Below are positions 25,311 through 37,735 of a DNA stretch of 64,000 nucleotides, in pieces. The position numbers were made by a program, and so were the translations under genes. The stretch's first letter is position 1. Every line of letters begins with the position of its first letter. Source of the stretch: Todiramphus chloris collaris (taxonomy: Eukaryota; Chordata; Aves; Coraciiformes; Alcedinidae); the NCBI GenBank assembly GCA_025345505.1, contig JANVCC010000073.1, positions 11,083,108 to 11,147,107 of the forward strand. Direction: 5' to 3'. The notes below the pieces were generated by a model. That model saw only the letters and a list, made by a program, of their open reading frames with translations, ran no database searches and was not told the DNA's origin.

Positions 25311-28300
25311 ATATCAGTGTGACATGGCCAAAAAGTCTATTTTTGTCCATGTAAAGTTTTAGAGGAACATCACAGCAGAAGAAAATTGAGTCATCTGTGA
25401 AACTGATTAACAACATGCATGGTCATATTCTGCCCTCGGGGACCACTGAAGAGGCTATACCATATGCTTTTCTAGTCCTCCTCATGCCAGTTCAACAGAA
25501 GCCTCACAGCCTATGTAAGAGACGTGTATGAAGGCCATTTTTGCCTTGTGCTCTTTTGGGGAATTAGATTGACTTTTGTTCAGTCGACTTTTGTTAATAA
25601 AATTGTCAAAATTTGTCAGTTACAAATTTTGTTAATGCCATAAAATAGGATTCTTGTAATACAAAAAAAAAAAAAAAAACCCTCAAATAAATGACAACTG
25701 TTTTTCTAAGTCAGTATTCTGAATCTGACCATCACCTTAGTGTTGATACTTGTGTGATTAGAGAATTGTGATTTGGTAGCACTGCTGGTCACTTTTTACA
25801 GATAAGTATGGCTATATGTAATTCAGTGCAATATAGATATCTGTTTAGTACATGTTTAGGATACACGTGGTAATGAAGCACTTAGTTTGGATTTATTTCA
25901 TGCAGAACAATTGACATAGCCACTTATCTCCACCTCACTCCATCACTGTTCTTGAATTTTTAGCAGTCTCAACGAACACAAAAGAAAAGTTACAGGAGAA
26001 GAAACAAAAAACATATTCTGATTTTGTTGGCAATCAGAATGGCAGAAAGACTCCATCTTCCAAAAAGTATTTTATTTTCTTCATATTTCAGACATTTAAA
26101 GGCTGTCTTTAGACTGAAAGAATGCCATTTCCCTTCTTAAACTGTTGGAAAGGTTTCCATTCTTTAATTTTATTTTTAAACAAAGAAATACAGGATTAGA
26201 ATTTTGAAATTATATACTCATGCAACAGAGGTCATCTGTTCTGTTTTGGTTTGAGGTTTGTTTTTTAAAAAGACTCGTAGCACTTACTGCTTCCCATGGT
26301 ATCTCTTCTGTACTGATATTCAGACGAGAATTTTGGAAAGTCAGGAATGAATTTGCTGGCTGGGTGTAAGCTGGAGTTTTAATAATTCTGCCCCAAGTCC
26401 CATTTGTTAAAAGGAACTTTGTGTAGAACTTCTTAAAAGTCAGCTTTCCTTTTCTTTGCTGTCTATACACATTTCGTCCCTACCAAGCAATTTTGGCTTG
26501 ATGTTTACATTGTTTGTTAAACAGACTTTAACTGTCTCAAACAAGACTTCTTTTAATATGGTATAGATTCTAGCCCATTTCCTGTTGAAATATTACCTCT
26601 ATAGAATTTATTAAAATTGTCTTTAATCAGTAATTATATCACCTCACATTTTTATAGGGCATTTCTCTCAAGCATTTTACTTGCTGGTTCATCATTTCCG
26701 AATTAGCCAAAACTGAACATGTTTCCTCCAATGGCAAGAATGATGGTATAAGACTCAGACAAGGAATGTCAGCGAAGAGGTAGGAATATGTTTGTATTCC
26801 TACTCTTGAATACAATTGTTAGTTACAATTAATACAGTTGTTCACTTTTGACTCATGAGGACTTCCACAAAAAGAAGTAATAAACACAGGTTCACTACTT
26901 TCTAATTTAACAGTTAGTTTTCAAACTATTTAGAATATCTGTAAGAAACAGAGAAAATACCTTCCAGTTTCTTTATTTTTTGCTATTTAAAACAAAATAA
27001 AATCCCAGACTTTTCTGGAAAATAGCTCTTGTGTATCAGATAACCATACTGAGTTTAAAGACAGAGAAAGGAAATAGTTTCAAAATTATTTTCAGTTTTG
27101 AGAAAAGGACCGTTAGATTTCATAAATTGTTCTTGTAAATGCACCTTCCCAGTGACTGTCATTTGATTGTTCCTGTTAACTGTCTTTCTACAGTTTTAAG
27201 TGTATGAGATGCCTAATGCAGTCATAGTTTCCCATCTAGTGGCATATTTGTGAATTACCACAGTTACATTACTTTAAATCAGTTAAAGATTACATTCTTT
27301 TCTTTAGGAGAGGATTCCTGTTTGCACATTCATCATCCCATACAGGGAAAGCCAGCTCCTATGCCAGTGATAGATGCTATTCTATAGCAGAGGTCATAGA
27401 TGATTGAAACAGGTGATATATGACTACTGAGCTTGTGGTGGACCACAGAAAATATGATACATGTCAATAGATATAACAGGGATACCAGACACAGCATCAT
27501 ATATTAGAGTCATATTTTTAATTTAATTATTTTTACTTAGTAATATTTTTGCCATTGCGTGTAGAATATTACTTTTAGAGTAATGCCTTTGTTTTAATGC
27601 ACCTGCAATAATACTGGATGTGTTGTATATTTTTGTATAACATCTCTATCATTAATTCATGTGACAAGATTCAGATAAGATAGTTTGCAAACAGGAAGGC
27701 AAAGGGTACTTGCAGGAAATGTTCTGAAACCACTTACCATCTGTTGCAAATCTTAAGCAAAGCATTTGAATTTACATATGATGAGCTAGGAGCAATGTCG
27801 TCTTTGCCCAAAATAAGTGACTCTGTCTAAGGAGTGGAAATTTTTTTTTTTTTTTCTGCAGGAAAGCCACAGTCTTATCTTCAAATTGGAATGCACACTC
27901 ATTTGTCCTATAATAATGAATTTTGCTCATTATTTATGACATCTAGCTAACACAATATGCCAAAATACAACTTGACACAGAAACTCTATACCTTGAAATT
28001 GGTTTTGTTCAAAAAGAAATAAGGTAGTAATCTCTCTAGAAAAAATGATGTATTATGCAAAGGAAGGTAAGGTGAATATAGATTTCTGTGGCAGCCCAAA
28101 AATACAACTCTTACCATTACTGCTAATCAAAGTAATAAATATACAATATGCTTCTTATGGTATGTAAACCTATTCTGTAGCTTCTTGATGTCCTTATTAC
28201 AGAAAATGGAAGAAAGATGGTCTCTGGAACACCAAAAATACTGGACTCGAGAGCTGAAATTATAAAGGAGTGTTAGACACTCTCCCAAAAATGCAGTCAG

Positions 28301-29035
28301 CATTTCTAATAAGGCTTGAAAGGCAGTTCTGTTGGTATACATGTGGCTATACCATGTTGCAGCTCCTTTGGAAGAAAATAAATGTTAATGGAATTGAAGA
28401 TATAATATGCTTAATCTAATTTAATGTGCACAACAAGCTGTTAAATTATAACTGAGCACTTTCAAGAGTGAGAACACCTAGCCTTTAACAGCTGATAACT
28501 TTGGATGTTTAATAATAACATCTGTGTATTCAGTTGTTCAAAGGCACTATGTGTTGTTGGACTGTAGGTGGACATAGTGGCATATGTCTAGACACATATG
28601 ATTTAGGGACTCCTAATTACAAATTCACATCAAGAAAAGTCCTATCAGTACAGTTGTTCTGTTTACTCTTCAGGAGGGGAGATTGGTAGGAGGCTTGCCT
28701 ATAACTTGGCCTCAGATGATAATTTCTGTCCATCACAAACTGATATCCATTTGAGTTCAGACTGAATTTTTGTGGCTTCAAATATGTACTGCACAAGTAG
28801 TACTTAAAAGTGTACATGGTTTGGAAATACCTCTATGAAGCAACTCTGGCTGAAGATCTGCACTGCAGACATGAATGATTAGGAGAGATACTTTCTGAGC
28901 TGTGGCAGTCAAATATGTGGTAGCTCAACAGTGGCCCAGCTGGGTGCAAGTAAGCCTTTGTAAGAAGAGAAATTATCAGCTGGAGCTGAAGCTTACTAAA
29001 TTTGTAATGGATTCTGCTTCTCGTGAACAGAATTT

Positions 29036-29059
29036 TATATATATGTATATATATATATA
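29036..29059. repeat. AT dinucleotide microsatellite
   Basis: Alternating TA tract interrupted by one TG step ('tatatatatgtatatatatatata'). Confidence 0.9.
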
Positions 29060-29163
29060 AGCAAAAAAATACCCATTGAAATGTGAAACTAAACCATCTA
29101 ATACCTTGGCTAAATGGGGTGCTGGAGAAGGGCCAAAGTATGTTTGATATATAACTAAGACTT

Positions 29164-29185
29164 CCCCCCCCCCCCCTTTTTTTTT
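29164..29185. repeat. Polypyrimidine tract C13 T9
   Basis: Thirteen C followed by nine T. Likely length-polymorphic and prone to sequencing error. Confidence 0.9.
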
Positions 29186-30119
29186 CTTCTGTTTCTACTT
29201 TATCTTAGGAATTAAGCTCTGTGAGGAATCTTCTTACCTTAATTATGCATTTCTGACTATGAGCAAAATCATTTTCTCATGCTTGGCTTCTGTGAATCGT
29301 GCAGTCCAGAGTATTTATTAACCAGGATTTAGTGCTTAGAGTACATTTTTGGATCATCAGCTGCAAAAAGTCTAGGATAATGAACAAATATGCCAAGCCC
29401 AAAACCAGCAGCCAAGCCTTATTGAAAAAAACACAAATCTCAGATATTTATACCTGCTTGAGCTGAAATCAAATCACTCACAGTAGGCTCCTGTTAAAGT
29501 AAACTACTAAGTTACACTCTAGGAAAAAGATAACGATATAGTAGGTGTTTCTTATTTTCCTTTGTTTCCATTTCAAAGACAATAAAACCAGTTGGTAAAA
29601 GAGAGATGAGAAAAAAGTAGGCGTGTACAGTGCTTCTAGTTCTGACAGTATAGAGAGGTCCTGATTTCATACTGCTCTTGTACATTAGGTCCTCCACTGA
29701 CTGCAATTTGTATGCATCCAACTGAGTCATTGTTAAAAAAACAAGTGTTCGTGCTTCCAGCTTCATCTGAAATCAGTGAAAACTTCAAAATATTTCAAAA
29801 CAAGAGCTTTAATACAGTATGGATTTAACTTGTCTCATCCTTAAGGTCTTCCGCATTCTTTATATGGTGAGATGTTGCAAACTTGATCCTCTACTAAAAA
29901 TAACAAAGATTATTTTTACATGGAGTAAAGTGGATGTGCAGGGAATGCAATTAATTGCTGGCCAGATCCATTTTTTCCTGGCCAGGCTAATCATTTCAAG
30001 ATTAAGCTCCCTTGTTAAAAATTGAAGGAGGATTATTTGTCATGTTTGGACCCTCAGGAATTCCAAATTTTGAAATGGAATCTGACTGAAACAGTTACTG
30101 ATTTCCCCACATTTATCTA

Positions 30120-30689
30120 TCCTTGAGAGCATCTCCACTCCTGAAGGCTTGTCTGCCTGAGCTCAGGGCAAACTTTGCAATAGCACAGCTACCCTCCACT
30201 GGTCTACCCTCCTTCCCTCAAGTGACCCTGGAGAGTGTGCTCCCAGATAGCTCTGCAGATCTCAGAAAGGATGTATCCCCTTCCAAAGGGAGCTGAACAT
30301 AATCTGAGGCTTTAATGCTCAGCACCTGCCTTGGCTACAGCTGCAGCTGTGCCACAGCCAGGCTTGCTCCTGGCCACGGACCTCATTGATTTGCAGCTTT
30401 ACCATGACTTGCAGGTTGACTTCCTGGCCTGACCTCAGGCCTGACTCATCCCTATGGACTTGCCTTGCAATCACTGGACTATGTCTGACTATGGTTACCT
30501 TCACTGGACTTCTCCATGGAATTTGGATGGCATTCTAATGGCTTTTCTTCAGGCAAGCCAAAACTGGCAGGTGTTCAGAAGAAGGGACACGAAACGGGCA
30601 ACACTTCCAATGGCAATAATTTTCTCTTTCATTAGGCTAGATTAAGGTTAATTTGTCAGGCTGGATTTATCCCATATCTGATAACAAAG
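30120..30689 (+). other. GC-rich block of unknown origin
   Basis: About 570 bp much richer in G+C than its surroundings, with repeated TGACCTCAGGCCTGAC / GGACTT(G/C)TCC-like phrases (for example 'ttgacttcctggcctgacctcaggcctgactcatcc' in part, and 'actggactatgtctgactatgg'). Near the right end 'ggcaataattttctctttcattaggctaga' resembles a decayed polyadenylation-signal region. The texture suggests an old LTR or satellite-like interspersed repeat, but I cannot name a family and no ends are defined. Confidence 0.35.
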
Positions 30690-31026
30690 ATATGTTGACC
30701 TACAACTACCTGGAGGGAGATTGTAGTCAGGTGGGGGTCAGGCTCTTCTCACAGGCAAGTAGTAACAGAATGAGAGGGCATGGCCTGAAGCTGCACCAGG
30801 GTAGGTTTTGGTTGGATATCAGGAAGCACTTCGTGACAGAGAGGATGATCAGACATTGGACTGGACTGCCCAGGGAGGTGGTGGAGTCACCATCCCTGGA
30901 TGTGTTTGAAGAAAAGCTGTATGTGGCACATAGTGCCATGGTCTAGCCGATGTGGTGCTAGGTCACAGGCTGGACTTAATGATCTCACAGGGCTTTTCCA
31001 GCCTCAGTAACTCTGTGATTCTGTGA
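30690..31026 (+). mobile_element. CR1 LINE, 3'-end fragment (ATTCTGTG tail)
   Basis: 5'-truncated CR1 starting 'atatgttgacctacaactacctgg' and ending 'taactctgtgattctgtga'. The ORF2 C-terminal frame is open to its natural stop: 97 codons end at 30946, with GLKLHQGRFWLDIRKHF and [19 protein letters not shown]. Same broad tail type as copy A and the copy at 42938, but a divergent subfamily in the 3' UTR. Confidence 0.93.
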
Positions 31027-34000
31027 CATGTAATAAAAGGAAAAAATCCTTAATGAAGTTTGTAACTCCAAAATTATGTCAAAATCTTTTTCTTGTTCCT
31101 GTAAATGCTTATGACATGCCTTGGAAATGTATGTTGTATTGCAACAAATAACTGTTGATCATTTTTCAAATTCTTCTGGTACATTCCTGCTGAGTTTGTG
31201 CTCTCTTTAACTCCCACATGCTTCTAGAGAAGCTTTTACTTGTCTGGTTAAAACATATGTGCTTTTTACTAGAAGACAGAGAGAAAAAGATTATTTAACC
31301 TGTTCAATTAGAAACCATGCACGATCTAAACTTTGCAATATCCTTCACTTGATTCTTGCTGTGCCACTTTTTTACCTAAAGTTAAGGAGGCTGGGATCAT
31401 ATCGCTACAAAATCTGTAAACCCCAAATCTCCGTTGGAACTCTGGAGTTCTGCCTAAGCTCAAAACTCACTTCCCTATGCAGGTGTTACAGTTGCAAGGG
31501 ACTCAGTAACTTCTGTGCTTGGCCAGGCCTCAGACTACCTGCAGAATTACCCACTGCAAGCAAATGCAGCAAATTGGCAATAGTGTGGAAGCTGCTGTGC
31601 AGCTACCATCAAGAAAGAGCAGAAAGCATCAACAATGTTTGTAGCATCCACTGGAGGTAGCCCTCGGACTGTAAGAAATAGTGGGAAGCCAATTTAGAAG
31701 TGTCCTACTCTCCTCTATAATGAAATTTTTTCACTTAAAGATCACAGGGAATACTTTACTGGTTGAAAAATCACATGCACATTCTCATCCCTTTTGAACT
31801 TCAAGAGTCATAGATGGTCCATAGGCCATGAATGGCATAATCCTGATTTATGTCAGTATGTATCTTTCGAATGGACTCTCACTATAGAATTTGAAGGCAG
31901 TAACAGGTCCCAGGCCAACAGAGGCCTCATGCAGAATTTATAGTCTTATCTCTTTTTCAGGAGATCAGGCCACTGGAGCGAAAGTTTGCAGTTTTTTATG
32001 TCACCTATCATGAAATAAAGTCATATTCTCCAAATAAGCTTTCAGAAAAGGTAGTATATAATCAATCCCATAAAAATTGGCATTAAATCCCCCATCATCT
32101 GTTTGAGGAGAGGGGTGAAAGGCAAATTACAGATCATGTTAAACTTAGCCCCTGCTTCTTTAGTGAGAAAGAAAAGTAGAAAAGGGAGTATTTGGATTAT
32201 TTTTAATATTTTAAACATGAAACATGCTGATACATTGAACAAGTAATCAATATTTCAAGATTCTTCTTGGAATGAATTTGTATTGGTTTCCATCCAAAGT
32301 TATTGACAGTAGTGCTGATTCAATTCTAGTAACAGTAAGATAGGCTTGTCACATAGATGTAGAAACTTACTTAACAAAACACTGGACAAAGATGGAAATA
32401 ATGTGTGATTTTTTTAAAAAAGCATCATTCAATTTTTGGTTCATTATGGTATATTCTATATATTCCATTAACAAAGAGCATGCTGTTTGCATCTTTAAAT
32501 AGAATTACCCAAATAATGCCTCGGACTCCTATGTTGGGAGTCCAACTGTCTCTGCTTTAAATAAGAGCAAAGCAGTCTGGACAGTATCCTTATATGTGCC
32601 AGCAACTCCCAAAGAAAATCACTCTAGCTAAGAATTGCATGATACCATAGATCTACCATGCCACTTCCTCTGTGCTAGAAGGTCAGTAAGCCATGTGGCC
32701 AGGCTTCAATTTCTGCCAAGAGTATACCTGAGATGTAAGGAAATTCTAACTTGGCTGAATTCTTCTGGTCAAGTGTAGAAGCCTTGAGTAGCTCAAAAGA
32801 CTGTAATAGATATTTGAATCCTGTCCCTGACTCTTCCACAGTAAACTTTTTGAATGAAAATTATGTTTCTTGAAAGAATTTAGGGAATTTCACAAAAGTT
32901 AGGTTAGGAAAGAATGACAGAAACATACAAATCATATATAGCTCCTGCTTATTAAAGCCACCAGATTTCTGAAAGCTTTAAGGCAGAGTAAAGATATTTG
33001 GAGGTAAAAGATTAAAATAGCTGCAAATTCAGCTGTCTTTTTAAAGAAACAGGTGGATATGTTTTTCAAAGTACCTTATTTCAAATATATATGTGTAATG
33101 TGATACTAGCTTAAAGCCAGGCCACAATTCTGACACCATATGTCTGAGTAAGGACCCTGCCCTAACTGAATGTTTGAATACAGGGATAGTAATGAGAAAT
33201 TCTGTTCAATAAAGAGTCGTATTTGAATTGTGCAATAAAGGCAGTTTTCTCATATGCTTAATGGCCATTAACTTTTAAAAGCCTCTTCATCGAGTAGCCC
33301 CATTGTGACATTTATAGTCCATTTTCAACAGGACTTGTCCTCAAAAAGTAGCCATTATTTTAAGCTTTTTTGAGAATCTGTCTGCTTTTGATGCCTAAAT
33401 GCAGAGTATTCTGTTCTGTCAATCTGCTCTGTCCTGTTCACAGACTACCACTTCATTTAATAGCACTACAACGTTGATTTCAAATTACAATTATTTAAGA
33501 ATTTATTTTACAAAGAGACTAAAAGCCTTCTAGAAGCTCTAATCCCAAAATGTTCTCTCTTCCGCTTCCATGTTGGTGGTACCTGTTGATTTACACAGGA
33601 TGAAGTTCATTTCTTTCTCTTGCTGTCACACAATGAAGAAAGTCAGAATGTCGACCCTTCATCTGAAAATCCCTTCTAAAATTATTCCATTGTTTAAATG
33701 GATCCAGGGGCTTGGAAGCTGAAGTGGCAATGAGAAACAGAAAACTTATTGACATACACTTGGAAAGCTCAAAGAATTTATCCTTTCAAGTGTGATTTGC
33801 TCCCTAATCAATCCATAGGTTATACTGTTTTCTCCAATGTTCCTGAGTTGGCTTTGTATGAGAGCTGATGTAGGGTAATGATCTTTGAACTGCTAAAAAT
33901 GCACTCAAACTTTCTCTTCAACAGGCTCATGTCAACATCTTTTTCAAAATGGAATAGCTCATGCAATCACAGGCATGCATGTGTTTGCCTCTCTACGTTT

Positions 34001-34236
34001 TTATAATTTGTCATCAATGTACCAGCATGTTGGTATAAAAACCAGTAGCATCTTAAGTATTCATTGGACTTCAGGTAAGAACCAGAGGACTTGTGTTTTT
34101 ATAACTGTCACTGAAACTGTAGAATCGGGTACCAACTGTCTGCCTCTAAGCAGTCTGTAAATTCCAAGGAAGGCAATTTTATTCTTGTATCATTTCTATC
34201 ATGCTGAAAAAGGAAACTGGGTATTGCAGAGCAGTT
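31027..34236. other. Unique AT-rich DNA, no gene recognised
   Basis: A 133-codon open frame at 31259-31660 (+) is the longest here. It is Cys-rich (SLCRCYSCKGLSNFCAW) but has no recognisable domain, signal peptide or supporting context. I treat it as unproven. No repeats were recognised. Confidence 0.5.
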
Positions 34237-34646
34237 CCAAGAGAGTTAAGAGTTCAGCCTGGAGAAGAAAAGGTGCCAGGGAGACTTTATTGCAGCCTTT
34301 CAGTACTTACATAAGGCCTACAAGAAAGCTGTATAGGGATGTTTTACAAGGTCATATAGTGATAGGACAAGAGGCAATGGTCTTAAACCAGAAGAGTATA
34401 GATTCAGACTAGATATAAGGAAGAATTTTGTTATGATGAGGGTGGTGAAACACTGGCACAGGTTGCACAGAGAAGCTGTAGAAGACCCATCCCTGGAAAT
34501 ATTTAAGGTCAGGTTGCAATGGAAATTTGAGCAACCTGATCTAGTTGAAGATGTCTTTGCTCATTGCAGGGGGGTTGGACCAAATGACCTTTAAAGGTGT
34601 CTTCCAACCCAAACTCTTTTATGATTCTATATGATTTTATGATTTC
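34237..34646 (+). mobile_element. CR1 LINE, 3'-end fragment
   Basis: Begins 'agagttcagcctggagaagaaaaggtgcc' and ends 'tatgattctatatgattttatgat' (tail units decayed). Contains 'gtgaaacactggcacaggttgc' and 'ctagttgaagatgtctttgctcattgcagggg', both standard CR1 blocks. Coding frame broken. Confidence 0.92.
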
Positions 34647-35499
34647 CTGAACTCTATCAAGGTAAATGATTGAATGAACATCAGTTCACTTTCTGAAAAG
34701 GAAAAGAACAGGAAAAGAAATGAAACTGTCTGAATCAAAGGGGAAGGGACAGCTGGGCAAGTGACCATGCAAATGTAAAGTATTAGAGGCATTGGTCAAG
34801 ACCTTAATCTCCTATGAAGTTGGTCAGTGACATAACTCCTCAGCGTTACAATTCCCTTACCTTCGTTATCCCTATCCCTATGTACCTGCATAATGGTTGG
34901 AGACCTCAGTGGTGCAAAGTTAAAGATAAGCCTTAAAATTGCAATGTCAACAGACTTGTATAGGAAATGGCCATAAAAAACTGTAAGTAGCCTTAGCTTA
35001 AATGTTAATATTAGATACCTGCAGTCATTGAGGCTATGGAGGCAATGATGAAATGCTCTAGTTCTAGCAGAGACTTAAAATATCCCAATCTGAAATGTCT
35101 GAAAACCAAGATTTGTTGTATCAGCTAAACAGAAGAGACAAAATGTGTCCCTCTTCAAGAACATTGTTATCAAATCCTCAAGCAGGGAAATTATCTTGGT
35201 AGTAGTATTCTGAATGATCATTAGCACAAGATTCTGGAGCTTGTAGAGCTTCCAGAGGGAATGGTTCCTTAATAACAGCTTCTTGTGGTTATGTTTTTTG
35301 TGGAGGAGCCTAAATGCTGAATTCATCACCTGAAAGTGTTCTCATTTTAATTCTCTCACCTTCCCCTTTAAAACTGAACCTCGTAAGCTTTTTATCAGGA
35401 AATTAACAAGTTCAAAACAATAATACTACTAATGATAAATAAATAATGAATTGTGTTTGCTGTTCTGGAAGGGTGAAGACTGCCATGTAAGTAAGTAAT
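34647..35499. other. Unique AT-rich DNA
   Basis: No feature recognised. An 84-codon minus frame (35075-35329) has no domain and looks like chance. Confidence 0.5.
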
Positions 35500-35577
35500 A
35501 TAAATTCCTCAAAGCTCAAGACAAGTGCATTCCGTTGAGTAAAAAATCAAGTAGAGGAGGCAGGAGACCTGCATGGA
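35500..35577 (+). mobile_element. CR1 LINE F: 5' arm, interrupted by ERV
   Basis: Short plus-strand CR1 coding remnant that reads KAQDKCIPLSKKS, then GGRRPAW, the start of the endonuclease-RT linker of CR1 ORF2. Reading breaks exactly at the left LTR (35578) and resumes as KELLKNYWGRKKF at 39248. The left boundary is approximate because the frame fades into unique sequence near 35500. Confidence 0.8.
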
Positions 35578-36042
35578 TGTAGTGGGTTGACACTGGCATG
35601 GCACCAGGTACCCACCAAGCCCTTCTATCACTCCCCCAACCCCTGTCAGGATGGCATGAAGGGAGAGAATAAGATGCAAAGAGCCATGGGTTATGATAGA
35701 TAAGATGTTATTCTCTACTTCCCATCTGCAGGAAATGTCGGGCCGAGTCCAGGAAGCAGGGCTCCAGGAACACGTAGCAGCCACTTGGAGGACAAAGCAG
35801 AATGCCCCCCCCATCCTCCTCCTGCCCTCTCCCTTTATAGTTGAGCTGATGTCATATGGTATGGAATATCCCACTGGTCAGCTCAGGTCGGCTGTATTCC
35901 TTCCCCGATCTTGCCCCCCCAGCCTCTGGTGCCGTGTGAGCACTGGCAGTCATAACACGGGTGTGTTATCAACACCCTCCAGCTCCCAGTGCTGCAGCAT
36001 GAGGGCTGGGTGGGGAAAAGCAGCTCAGACAGACCCACTACA
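35578..36042 (-). repeat. ERV 3' LTR (465 bp)
   Basis: Bounded by TGTAGTGGGT and ACCCACTACA, a perfect 10-bp inverted repeat. The minus-strand sense contains a TATAAA (plus 35834-35839, 'ccctttatagttgag'), the likely U3 promoter. A short palindrome ATAACAC-GGGT-GTGTTAT lies upstream of it in the transcription sense. Partner of the LTR at 38785-39247. Confidence 0.93.
35834..35839 (-). promoter_or_regulatory. LTR TATA box (3' LTR)
   Basis: TATAAA in minus sense, about 205 bases into the LTR. The equivalent in the other LTR is at 39041-39046, within the same 'ccctttatagttgagctgatgtcat' context. Confidence 0.65.
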
Positions 36043-36058
36043 ATCTCCACCCCTTATT
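36043..36058 (-). promoter_or_regulatory. Polypurine tract next to 3' LTR
   Basis: In minus sense the 16 bases before the LTR read AATAAGGGGTGGAGAT, largely purine, at the position where plus-strand DNA priming occurs in retroviruses. Confidence 0.6.
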
Positions 36059-36535
36059 CCATACCATTTGCACCATGCTCAGGCCCCACATAATACATAC
36101 ATAAACCATCTCTAAACCCAAACAATACATTGTCATCAACTAATATCCGCAGTCTTTTAACAGATAGTCCCTTGTTCCATGAGCTTCCTTCACTCGATAA
36201 CTTTGATCTCATCTGTCAATGTGGATGTTCTGGTCAGAAGTAGAATTGCTGGCCACCAACACCAGCTAGATCTTGGTCCTCACTGTAGTCATCTGGGACT
36301 TCATGAAATTCATTTTCTGTTATTCCATCTCCTTCCTACAGCATCATTTCCTGCAACATACAACTCACATTCCAGATCATCTTTCTGCCAAGGTCAGATC
36401 TCCTTGAGGTACACACTGGGTCTCACCATCCTCCCACATTACCCACCAGGTATATCCAGGTCCTTGAGCAAAGACAATCCTACAAATGGGTTTGCCTTTT
36501 CCCAAGGGTTGAGCTATCCACACTGCCTTCCCCAA

Positions 36536-37735
36536 CTACCTCCCAGTGTGCACTATAGAGACCTTATCTCCTCCCACAACAGACAGGGGTTTTGTTTGGG
36601 CAGGGCCAGGACTGCTAACAGATCCTCTGGTGTTAACTAACCAGGTGGCCTTTGATAGATGTTTGTCCCATCGTTTAAAGGTCCCACCCCCTAATGCTTT
36701 TAATGTGGTTTTTAACAGCCCATTGTACCTTTCAATCTTCCCAGAGGCTTGTGCATGATAAGGGGTGTGATACACCCACTCGATCCTTGGCCCAGGCATC
36801 CATGAGGCTATTTCAGAAATGAGTTCCATTGTCTGATTCAATTCTTTCCAGAGTACCATGCCACCACAAAATCTGCTTTGCAAGGCCCAGGATGGTGTTC
36901 CGGGCAGTGGCATGGGGCACTGGGTACATTTCCAGCCACCCAGTGGTTGCTTCCACCATTGTAAGTACATGGTGCTTACCCTGGTGGGTTTGTGGGAGAG
37001 TGATGTAGTCAACCTGCCAGGCCTCTCCATATTTATATTTTAGCCAACGTCCTCCATACCACTGGGGCTTTAACCTCTTGGCTTGTTTGATTGCAGCACA
37101 TGTTTCACATTTGTGGATGACCTCTGTGATAGCCTCCATGGTCAGGTCCACCCCTCAATCTCGAGCCCATCTATAGGTCGCATCTCTTCCTTGATGACCC
37201 GAGGTGTCATGGGCCCGTCGTGCTATAAATAATTCACCCTTCTGCTGCCGATCCAGATCCACCTGAGCCACTGCCACCTTGGCAGCCTGGTCTGCCCGCT
37301 GGTTGTTCTGATGTTCTTCAGTGGCCCGGCTTCTGGGCACATGGGCACCCATGTAGCGCACCTTCACCACCAGGTTCTCTACCCAAGCAGCAATGTCTTG
37401 CCACAGCCCAGCAGTCCAGATGGGTTTGCCTCTGTGCTGCCAGTATCTCCTTTTCCGTTGGAATATAATTGGCCTCAGATCCCCTGTATCCTCGACTCCA
37501 AAACCCAGAGGTTGGCCTCGTGTCTCCCCGAGTGCCCTCTGCCAGAGGCTCCAGGTAGGACCATTCTTCCTGGCTGTGCTGTAGAGTATGTTTTTGATAT
37601 TTGGTCCTGTCCGGACTGGCCCAAGGGCTACAGCATGCACAATCTCCTGTTTAATTTGTTCAAAGGCCTGTTGCTGTTCAGGGCCCCAGTTAAAGTCATT
37701 CTTCTTCTGGGTCACATGGTAGAGCAGCTGTCTGG
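36536..37735 (-). pseudogene. pol: ERV pol remnant: RNase H tail and integrase
   Basis: Would have produced the end of reverse transcriptase/RNase H and the integrase that joins proviral DNA to the host. It starts at the RT end (NDFNWGPEQQQAFEQIKQE, about 37710), then a shortened RNase H region ending in the THVPxSRATEEHQNN-like block (HVPRSRATEEHQNNQRADQA). The integrase zinc-binding part (HDTSGH... CETC) and core follow. The core aspartates are in WQVDY (about 37010) and ESDNG (about 36833), and the glutamate in GKIERYNG. Breaks: TGA at 37155-37157, TGA at 36813-36815 and a frameshift near 36783, just before the IEWVYHTPYH block. The protein-coding signal fades into a decayed integrase C terminus toward 36250. 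No env follows. Confidence 0.88.

Larger units (their letters stand above)
25311..30119. other. Unique AT-rich DNA with simple repeats
   Basis: About 4.8 kb with no gene or clear mobile element. Simple sequence seen: 17 A at 25663-25679, 15 T at 27841-27855, an AT dinucleotide tract at about 29036-29059 and a pyrimidine tract of 13 C then 9 T at 29164-29185. Open frames (86 codons or fewer) carry no recognisable motif. Confidence 0.6.

Noticed and set aside
31259..31660. Cys-rich 133-codon open frame
   Set aside because: Cysteines show no zinc-finger or secreted-peptide spacing, and there is no signal peptide. No support as a gene.
35509..36115. Open frames of 121 and 140 codons across the LTR
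   Set aside because: They are overlapping frames of the LTR on both strands. LTR sequence has no protein family resemblance.
36179..36640. 153-codon plus-strand open frame
   Set aside because: Antisense of the decayed integrase C terminus. No own motifs.
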